DNA from: Bacteroidales bacterium
Lineage (GTDB): Bacteria > Bacteroidota > Bacteroidia > Bacteroidales > VadinHA17
Direction of reading: 5' to 3'
DNA: 38,569 nt
Assembly: GCA_003141715.1 (NCBI GenBank)
Contig: PLNF01000054.1
Location: 558 to 39,126 of the forward strand
This document shows, piece by piece, positions 32,711-38,569 of this stretch. The translations under genes were made by a program, and so were the position numbers. Position 1 is the first letter of the stretch. Each line of letters begins with the position of its first letter. The notes below the pieces were generated by a model, which searched no databases, had not been told where the DNA came from, and saw nothing but the letters and a program-made list of their open reading frames with translations.

Positions 32711-33745
32711 ATGGAAAACTTGCAGACAACCTATTTAGGGTTAAAACTCAGGAATCCGCTTATTGCCGGAAGCTGCGGACTTACAAATTCAATTTCAAAT
32801 ATTAAGGAACTGGCAAAAAAAGGTGCCGGAGCGGTTGTAATCAAATCTCTTTTTGAGGAGCAGATACATCTTGAAACGGAGAAAGTTATTAAAAATGACC
32901 AGGATGGAGTCAGAACCTTTAACCATGCGCCTGACACCCTATTAAGCAAAAGAATATATGACTACGATGAAGCCTATTCGTATATCTACGATTTTGCCAG
33001 ACGCAATACGCTTGGAAAATACCTTGACTTCCTTACAGAAACAAAGAATTCTATAGACATTCCTGTGATTGCCAGCATAAACTGTGTCTCCAATCAGGAC
33101 TGGCACTCTTTTGCAAAAAAAATAGAGGAGACAGGAGTTGATGCACTCGAGCTTAATATTTATATCCTTCCATCTGACTGGCGCAGAAGCGGCGAAGACA
33201 ATGAGAAGATTTACTATGATATTATTCGGGAAGTCAGAAATTATGTCAACCTTCCAATTGCAGTGAAAATCGGATTTTATTTTTCATCCCTGGCTCAATC
33301 GGTCAGAAAATTGTCTGAGAGCGGCATTAAAGGCCTGGTTCTTTTCAACAGACCATATAATACTGATATCGATATTGACAAAATAGCATTGAGTCATGGT
33401 CTGATCTATAGCACCCCTGAAGAATTTACTCATACACTCCGATGGATATCAATATTATCCGGTCATGTCGGTTGCGATCTTTCAGCTTCAACAGGAGTAC
33501 ATGATCATAAAGCCTTTATAAAACAACTGCTGGCAGGTGCAAACACAGTTCAGATTGCATCAGCACTCTACAAAGAAGGATTTGATGTAATTCCTGAAAT
33601 CCTCAGGGGTACATCAGCATGGATGAAGAAGCATGATTTTAATTCTATCGAGTCATTCAGAGGAAAGCTAAGCAAGTCTAACCTCGAAAATCCGGCTGCT
33701 ATTGAAAGGGTTCAGTTCATGAAGCTTTATTCAGGTATCGAATAA
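32711..33745 (+). CDS. Dihydroorotate dehydrogenase-like flavoprotein
   Basis: A 344-residue FMN-binding barrel of the dihydroorotate dehydrogenase superfamily. The start TTYLGLKLRNPLIAGSCGLT and the segment IAVKIGFYFS match this group, and STGVHDHKAFIKQLLAGANTVQIASALY near the C-terminus is the phosphate-binding region. It belongs to the 'dihydroorotate dehydrogenase-like' subgroup often found outside pyrimidine operons, so I do not name it pyrD. The enzyme would be cytosolic. Its stop overlaps the convergent NADH dehydrogenase gene by 19 bp. Confidence 0.87.
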   Translation: MENLQTTYLGLKLRNPLIAGSCGLTNSISNIKELAKKGAGAVVIKSLFEEQIHLETEKVIKNDQDGVRTFNHAPDTLLSKRIYDYDEAYSYIYDFARRNTLGKYLDFLTETKNSIDIPVIASINCVSNQDWHSFAKKIEETGVDALELNIYILPSDWRRSGEDNEKIYYDIIREVRNYVNLPIAVKIGFYFSSLAQSVRKLSESGIKGLVLFNRPYNTDIDIDKIALSHGLIYSTPEEFTHTLRWISILSGHVGCDLSASTGVHDHKAFIKQLLAGANTVQIASALYKEGFDVIPEILRGTSAWMKKHDFNSIESFRGKLSKSNLENPAAIERVQFMKLYSGIE

Positions 33746-35034
33746 TTGTTTGTTGATATATCTGCACAACCCTTAGGTCTGATTATTAATCTGGTGGACT
33801 GATCGTAGGTAAAATATTTCCAGGCCCAGTTCATAAAGATCAGAAGCTTATTTTTTACACCTATTATGCCCATAAGATGAATGAACATCCAGATGAACCA
33901 TGCAAAGATACCCTGAAAACGGAGAGAAGGTAATTCAACCACAGCAAGATGTCTTCCTACAGTCGCCATAGTTCCTAAGTCTTTGTATTTAAACTCTTTT
34001 ATGGGTTTATTGCTCTTCATTCTGCCAAGATTTTCAGCTAACAGCTGTGCCTGTTGAATGGCTACCTGGGCAACCTGAGGATGTCCTTTAGGATATTTTC
34101 CCTCGGTCTGCAGAGATATATCACCAAGAGCAAAGACATTCGAATATCCTGATACCCTGTTATAACTGTCGACTCTGATCCGTCCGCTTCTTGAGAAACA
34201 TTCAGTATTAAGCCCTTCAGTGCTGTTCCCTGCAATACCAGCAGTCCAGATAATCATACCCGTATTTATGCTTTTTCCTGAGTCAATAAATACGGTTTTT
34301 TCATCGCAACCGGTTGCCTTTGTATTTGTAAGTACCTGCACTCCCATTTTTTCCAGAAAACTCCTGGCCTTATCAGAAGATTTCTGAGTCATTGAGCTAA
34401 GTACTCTGTCTATGGCCTCAATAACGTATATTTTTGCCCTTATCTCTTTAAACTCAGGATAATCTTTTGAAAGGACATATTTATTCATCTCTGCCAGGGC
34501 TCCCGCAATCTCTACTCCTGACGGACCACCACCAATAATTACAATAGTCATAAGCATCTCACGTTCTTCAGCATTTTGAGCTGTAAGCGCGTTTTCAAAG
34601 TTCATCAGAAGAGAATTTCTCAAATCAAGTACTTCTGCAATTGTCTTCATACCCCTTGAATATTTCTGCATCTGCTCAGAGCCAAAATATGCATTGGTAG
34701 CGCCATGAGCCAGAACAAGATAGTCGTATTCGATCTCTCCCGAAGATGTTGACAGAGTATTGCCGGCAGTGTCCACCGATTTTACCTCTACTTTCCTTAT
34801 ATGGAAATCATTATAATGCTGGAATATCTTGCGAAGAGGGAAAAGTATTGAACTCTCTTCAAGTCCGGCGGAAGCTACCTGGTAAAAAAGTGGCGGGAAC
34901 TGGTGATAATTATGTTTGTCAAGAATAACTACCTGATAACCTGTGTTTCTGAGTTTTTTGGCCAGGGTTAACCCGGCAAATCCACACCCGACGATTACGA
35001 CTCTTTTTTTATCTGTTTTAGGAATATTAATCAT
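33727..35034 (-). CDS. ndh: Type II NADH dehydrogenase (NAD(P)H:quinone oxidoreductase)
   Basis: A 435-residue FAD enzyme. The first Rossmann motif is VVIVGCGFAGLTLAKKL (residues 11-27) and the second, for NADH, is VIIGGGPSGVEIAGALAE (about 163-181). The FAD-contacting Asp is in VFALGDIS. The C-terminal segment (about residues 365-420, FAWFIWMFIHLMGIIGVKN) is amphipathic and membrane-binding, as in NDH-2. It oxidises NADH and reduces the quinone pool without pumping protons. The start ATG at 35034 directly precedes the first dinucleotide fold, so no signal is expected. Confidence 0.93.
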   Translation of the reverse strand: MINIPKTDKKRVVIVGCGFAGLTLAKKLRNTGYQVVILDKHNYHQFPPLFYQVASAGLEESSILFPLRKIFQHYNDFHIRKVEVKSVDTAGNTLSTSSGEIEYDYLVLAHGATNAYFGSEQMQKYSRGMKTIAEVLDLRNSLLMNFENALTAQNAEEREMLMTIVIIGGGPSGVEIAGALAEMNKYVLSKDYPEFKEIRAKIYVIEAIDRVLSSMTQKSSDKARSFLEKMGVQVLTNTKATGCDEKTVFIDSGKSINTGMIIWTAGIAGNSTEGLNTECFSRSGRIRVDSYNRVSGYSNVFALGDISLQTEGKYPKGHPQVAQVAIQQAQLLAENLGRMKSNKPIKEFKYKDLGTMATVGRHLAVVELPSLRFQGIFAWFIWMFIHLMGIIGVKNKLLIFMNWAWKYFTYDQSTRLIIRPKGCADISTNNYSIPE

Positions 35035-35710
35035 AAATTATTTAGTTATTGTTATATTATTAACACCAGAACCCTGTAATAGTTCACCTACAAACTTCTT
35101 CAACATCTTCTACATTTTGCAAGTAACAAAATTGATATGATTCCTATTAAAAACATAATAATAAAAAGGAGCAATTTCTAAAGTCGATAAAACAACCATA
35201 ATGTTTCTTATTGGTTTAACATTAAAACAAATTTGGCAATCAGTTCAATTGATAGGGTAAGATACTGAAAGATATTGGATTAATAACTTGATAATTAGCA
35301 TTGACAACAAAGAATCTTGCAGTTCCTCGTAGTATTATAATTCCGCCAGTTTTAAATAATATAAATTGAGCAACTGCATTTATGACAATGAAGTTCTTGA
35401 AATATTTACATAAGGTGGCACATTCACAAACCCACGGGGTGGGGTCGAAACGTAGTGATATGTTTCCAAATGTGTGCCACCTTTTCTATTTCTCAAAGTG
35501 AATGTCAACTATCTTAAACCATTAGTACCCACTTAAATATGTGTGAATAATATAACTTCTTTCTGTAATTGTGTAACGCTTTTCAGAATTAATTGACTTA
35601 CCTTTATTATCCTTTTCTGTACACTGGTTAGAGATTTATTTGACAAAAAAACAAAATGAAATACCATCGTTTTGATTTGAGTTGTATTATGAAATATTTA
35701 TTGCAAACAA
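35035..35710. other. 676-bp gene-free region with one structured inverted repeat
   Basis: No credible coding frame was found on either strand. The region separates the divergent NADH dehydrogenase and histidine kinase genes, is very AT-rich, and holds the three-way-junction-like element at 35412-35484. I see no tRNA and no insertion-sequence ends. Confidence 0.7.
35412..35484 (+). ncRNA. Candidate structured RNA: three-way junction with GNRA hairpin
   Basis: Outer arms AAGGTGGCACA (35412-35422) and TGTGCCACCTT (35473-35483) pair perfectly over 11 bp. Inside are two hairpins: CCCAC/GTGGG with GGG loop (35431-35443), and GAAACGTA/TATGTTTC with a GTGA (GNRA) tetraloop (35447-35466, one G-U pair). 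T-rich sequence follows the right arm, as at intrinsic terminators. On the minus strand the second loop would be TCAC, not GNRA, favouring the plus strand. It could equally be a palindromic repeat or a small mobile-element remnant. Confidence 0.5.
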
Positions 35711-37975
35711 ATGAAAAAAGGTAACAACGCTGAAGCCGCAAACCTGCGCCAAAAGGCAGAAGAGTTGCTGAAAAAGAAATCGTTAAAAACAGATTCGCAA
35801 CTTTCTGAAACCGATATCCTGAGTCTCAATCACGAACTTCAGGTACACCAGATAGAGCTGGAAATGCAGAATGAAGAACTCAGCCTGGCAAACGAGCAGG
35901 CAGAAGTTGCTGCCCAAAAATATACTAAATTATACAATTTTGCACCATCAGGTTATTTTATACTTTCCAAAGAAGGTAAAGTCATTGATTTAAACCTCAG
36001 TGGGACAAATATGCTTGGTAAAAAATTCTCTCGTTTAAAAAACAACCAGTTTGGCTTTTTTGTATCCAACGATACAAAACTAATCTTCACCCTCTTTCTC
36101 AGTAAAGTATTTAACAGCAAAGCCGAAGAATCGTGTGAGATAACCCTGTCAACTGATGGCAATTTACCAATGTATGTTTACCTTAATGGCATCGTTACCG
36201 AAAATGGCGAACAATGCCTTGTAAACGTGATGAATATCACTGACCGCAAGCGGTCAGAAGAGTTAAACATTGCCAACAAAGAACTTGTCTTTCAAATCAC
36301 CGAGCGCAAGCAAGCGGAAGAGGCGCTGAAGAAAAGTGAAGAACGCTTCCGTACCTTATTTGAAAATAGTACAGTAGGGATTTACAGAACAACTCCTGAC
36401 GGTCAAATCCTTTTGGCTAATCCTACTCTTATTAAGTTACTGGGCTACACATCTTTTGAAGAGCTCGCTGGCAGGAACCTTGTGGAAGACGGCTTTGAAC
36501 CATCTTATGAACGGACTTATTTTATAGATATCATGAAAAGGGAAGGTGAGGTCAAAGGGTTGGAATCGGCTTGGACAAGGATGGACGGGACAACATTGTT
36601 TATCAGCGAAAGTGCACGGGCTATCAATGACAATGAAGGAAAGATAATATATTATGATGGGATAGTAGAGGATATTACCCTGCGAAAGAAGGCGGAACGA
36701 GAATTAATCATTGCTAACAAAGAGCTTACCTTTCAAAACGAGGAGAAAGAAAAAAGGGCAACAGAGTTAATCATCGCTAACAAAGAACTTGTCTTTCAAA
36801 ACGAGGAGAAAGAAAAAAGGGCAACAGAGTTAACCATAGCCAAAGAACAAGCCGAAGAAAGCGACCGCTTGAAATCCACATTTCTTGCTAATATGAGCCA
36901 TGAGATTCGTACTCCCATGAACGGCATTCTTGGCTTTGCCGAACTTCTAAAAGAACCGAACCTGACAGTTGAGGAGCAACAAGATTTTATAAGAACCATC
37001 GGGATAAGTGGCATGCGCATGCTCAATACCATCAACAATATTGTCGATATTTCGAAAATAGAATCGGGACTGATGAAAGTTGATATTAAGGAAACGAATA
37101 TAAACGAGAAAATTGAATTCACTTATAAGTTCTTCAAACCAGAAGTTGAAAATAAAGGGTTGCAGTTTTTATTTAAAAACAGTTTGCCTGCAAAAGAAGC
37201 CATCATTAAAACGGACAATGAAAAAGTCTATGCAATACTGACTAACCTTGTTAAAAATGCCATTAAGTTTACTTATGAAGGTTCAATTGAATTCGGATAT
37301 GAAAAAAAGGGAGAATATCTTGAATTTTTTGTAAAAGATACGGGGGTAGCCATTCCCCAAAAACAACGCCAGATGATTTTTGAGCGATTCAGGCAAGGTA
37401 GTGAATCGCATAACCGAGGTTATGAAGGTTCTGGTTTGGGTCTTTCGATATCCAAATCTTATGTGGAAATGCTTGGTGGAAAAATATGGATGGAAAGCAA
37501 AGAAGGGAAAGGCTCAACATTTTATTTTACTATTCCTTACAATGCTGTATCAGAAGAAAAAATAGAACTATTAAATGCTGTTTCCGCAAAACTTAAAGAA
37601 GTTGAAATAAAAAAGCTTAAAGTATTGATTGTCGAAGACGATGCAATATCTTATTCCCTTCTCACAAAAACGCTCCAAAAAATCAGTAAAGAAATTCTAC
37701 ATGCAGTAACAGGAGTTGAATCCATTGAGGTTTGTCGTAATAATCCAGACCTTGATTTGGTTTTAATGGACATTAGAATGCCCAATATGGATGGAAATGA
37801 AGCCACTAGTCAAATCAGGCAGTTTAATAAAAATGTAATCATCATAGCACAAACAGCATTTGCATTTTCAGATGACAAAGAAAAGGCAATAGAGGCAGGA
37901 TGCAATGATTATATTTCAAAACCCATTTTAAAAGATGAATTACTGGCGATAATACAAAGGTATTTCAATAACTGA
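35711..37975 (+). CDS. Soluble PAS-PAS hybrid histidine kinase with receiver domain
   Basis: A 754-residue sensor kinase with no membrane segment. Order: N-terminal coiled coil (about 30-70), PAS 1 (about 70-180), PAS 2 (about 205-327), coiled coil with 21-residue repeats (about 330-385), HisKA with phosphoacceptor His397 (FLANMSHEIRTPMNG), HATPase (N box NLVKNAIKF about 512-520; G1 DTGVAIP about 543-549; G2 EGSGLGLSIS), and a receiver domain from about residue 637, with acidic pocket Glu642-Asp643-Asp644, phosphoacceptor Asp687 (LMDIRMPNMDG), Thr715 and Lys737. G1 has Ala where DTGIGIP has Gly. Signal and partner are unknown; a histidine phosphotransfer protein or cognate regulator is not adjacent. 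A GH30 gene follows on the same strand. Confidence 0.92.
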   Translation: MKKGNNAEAANLRQKAEELLKKKSLKTDSQLSETDILSLNHELQVHQIELEMQNEELSLANEQAEVAAQKYTKLYNFAPSGYFILSKEGKVIDLNLSGTNMLGKKFSRLKNNQFGFFVSNDTKLIFTLFLSKVFNSKAEESCEITLSTDGNLPMYVYLNGIVTENGEQCLVNVMNITDRKRSEELNIANKELVFQITERKQAEEALKKSEERFRTLFENSTVGIYRTTPDGQILLANPTLIKLLGYTSFEELAGRNLVEDGFEPSYERTYFIDIMKREGEVKGLESAWTRMDGTTLFISESARAINDNEGKIIYYDGIVEDITLRKKAERELIIANKELTFQNEEKEKRATELIIANKELVFQNEEKEKRATELTIAKEQAEESDRLKSTFLANMSHEIRTPMNGILGFAELLKEPNLTVEEQQDFIRTIGISGMRMLNTINNIVDISKIESGLMKVDIKETNINEKIEFTYKFFKPEVENKGLQFLFKNSLPAKEAIIKTDNEKVYAILTNLVKNAIKFTYEGSIEFGYEKKGEYLEFFVKDTGVAIPQKQRQMIFERFRQGSESHNRGYEGSGLGLSISKSYVEMLGGKIWMESKEGKGSTFYFTIPYNAVSEEKIELLNAVSAKLKEVEIKKLKVLIVEDDAISYSLLTKTLQKISKEILHAVTGVESIEVCRNNPDLDLVLMDIRMPNMDGNEATSQIRQFNKNVIIIAQTAFAFSDDKEKAIEAGCNDYISKPILKDELLAIIQRYFNN
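36701..36847 (+). repeat. Tandem 63-bp repeats encoding a 21-residue coiled-coil unit
   Basis: Two near-identical 63-bp units (36701-36763 and 36764-36826) encode ELIIANKELTFQNEEKEKRAT and its Val variant; a partial third follows to about 36847. A diverged copy (ELNIANKELVFQITERK) precedes the second PAS domain at 36260-36322. Twenty-one residues equal three heptads, so copy number can change linker length without breaking the coiled-coil register. Confidence 0.8.
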
Positions 37976-38165
37976 GTAAAGAATAAAATGTCAATTAAAC
38001 GACAGAAAATAGAGAACATGATTATAATAATCAGGTGTAAGATTTAAGCTGCGTAATACCGTTATTTATAACGCGCAAGCAAGAGTTTCATGCCTTCAGG
38101 ATTAGATTTTATAAAGATTTCTAAAGTAATATTAAATTGGTGTTTGTTAACTAACTCCTTTTTTT

Positions 38166-38569
38166 ATGTCAACTATGAAAATTCTAACAATTGGGTCTAA
38201 AAGTAAGTTTTTACATTTACTTTTTACAGGAATTTTTTTATGTCTCTTTATTATCCAGTCTGCTGGTCAAAAAAGGGATTTTAAAGAAGCACAGATCTAC
38301 ATCACTGCACAAGCCACACAACAGCTGCTGGCTAATCGGGGTTTCACGGCGTTTGAGCCACTTGAACAGCCTGATGAAAACTATCCGACAATCATGATTG
38401 ATGTAAACAAAACCTTCCAGACTATCGAAGGTTTTGGCGGAGCATTTACTGATGCATCTGCATTTATCTTCGCAAAACTGTCAAAGGAACTTCAGGAAAA
38501 GATTCTGAAAGCGAACTTCGATCCGGTTGAAGGTAATGGATACACGTTGTGTCGTACGACCATTCATAG
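38166..38569 (+). CDS. Secreted GH30 glycosidase, 3'-truncated by window edge
   Basis: An open frame of 134 residues running off the window end. The N-terminus has a signal peptide (FLHLLFTGIFLCLFIIQSAGQ) after either ATG 38166 or ATG 38175. The following IDVNKTFQTIEGFGGAFTDASA is the start of the GH30 barrel (glucosylceramidase/beta-1,6-glucanase/xylanase group), then LQEKILKANFD and GYTLCRTTIHS. The catalytic glutamates are beyond the window. It is expected to be periplasmic or surface-located. It is 190 bp downstream of the hybrid histidine kinase gene, on the same strand, and may be controlled by it, but no shared operon is shown. Confidence 0.9.
   Translation, partial: MSTMKILTIGSKSKFLHLLFTGIFLCLFIIQSAGQKRDFKEAQIYITAQATQQLLANRGFTAFEPLEQPDENYPTIMIDVNKTFQTIEGFGGAFTDASAFIFAKLSKELQEKILKANFDPVEGNGYTLCRTTIH

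Noticed and set aside
32711..33745. Assignment as biosynthetic pyrD
   Set aside because: The sequence fits the DHODH-like subgroup and no pyrimidine genes are adjacent.
38060..38073. CGTTAT/ATAACG inverted repeat after the kinase gene
   Set aside because: Arms are 6 bp with a 2-nt loop and no T-run; too weak to call a terminator or operator.

Overview
The window reads as chromosomal DNA of an uncultured or environmental member of the Bacteroidota (Bacteroidales/Marinilabiliales-like). Evidence: a gliding/type IX secretion C-terminal domain protein, a TonB-dependent receptor with a carboxypeptidase-regulatory domain, several TAnnTTTG -7 boxes of the Bacteroidota sigma factor, almost no Shine-Dalgarno sequences, and secreted glycoside hydrolases of families 2 and 30 with a beta-helix partner. 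No tRNA, rRNA, CRISPR array, complete insertion sequence or prophage was seen.

Layout. 1-2075: an EF-G-like translational GTPase, cut at its 5' end, followed by a perfect 13-bp palindrome. 2247-5802: a tight four-gene plus-strand cluster (PhzF-like isomerase, RidA, zinc/PLP D-threonine aldolase/D-serine dehydratase-like enzyme, M19 dipeptidase) that makes sense as a module for D-amino-acid or mixed-chirality dipeptide salvage. 5805-7439 (minus): a T9SS-type PKD/CHU_C secreted protein and a rhamnose mutarotase. 7527-9806: UvrD/PcrA helicase. 9816-10739 (minus): a secreted DUF4412-like protein. 10894-15507 (minus): a 1537-residue secreted protein with 13 Ig-like repeats and a C-terminal caspase-fold peptidase domain with intact His/Cys. 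15626-16544 (minus): a possible 36-residue ORF with a perfect AGGAGG and a multi-pass membrane protein, divergent from a membrane-bound LuxR-type regulator (16729-17661); three TACTNNAGTA-like boxes lie between them. 17669-21511 (minus): a complete thiamine operon, promoter > TPP riboswitch > TonB receptor > PnuT-like permease > thiamine pyrophosphokinase.

21572-27558 (plus): mostly small housekeeping or accessory genes: DUF3052-like protein, O6-alkylguanine-DNA alkyltransferase, small lipoprotein, secreted esterase-like hydrolase, QueG-related double [4Fe-4S] protein, a decayed tocopherol-cyclase-family pseudogene, pirin, cupin and acyl-CoA thioesterase. 27603-32559 (minus): DedA membrane protein and a two-gene polysaccharide unit (GH2 enzyme plus GH120-like beta-helix enzyme). 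32711-35034: a dihydroorotate-dehydrogenase-like flavoprotein convergent with a type II NADH dehydrogenase. 35035-35710: a 676-bp gene-free region holding a three-way-junction-shaped inverted repeat (possible structured RNA). 35711-37975: a soluble PAS-PAS hybrid histidine kinase. 38166-end: the start of a secreted GH30 glycosidase, cut by the window edge.

The items most worth a second look are the repeat-rich secreted caspase protein, the three-way-junction element at 35412-35484, the operator-like boxes at 16622-16678, the D-amino-acid module and the small ORF at 15626-15736.
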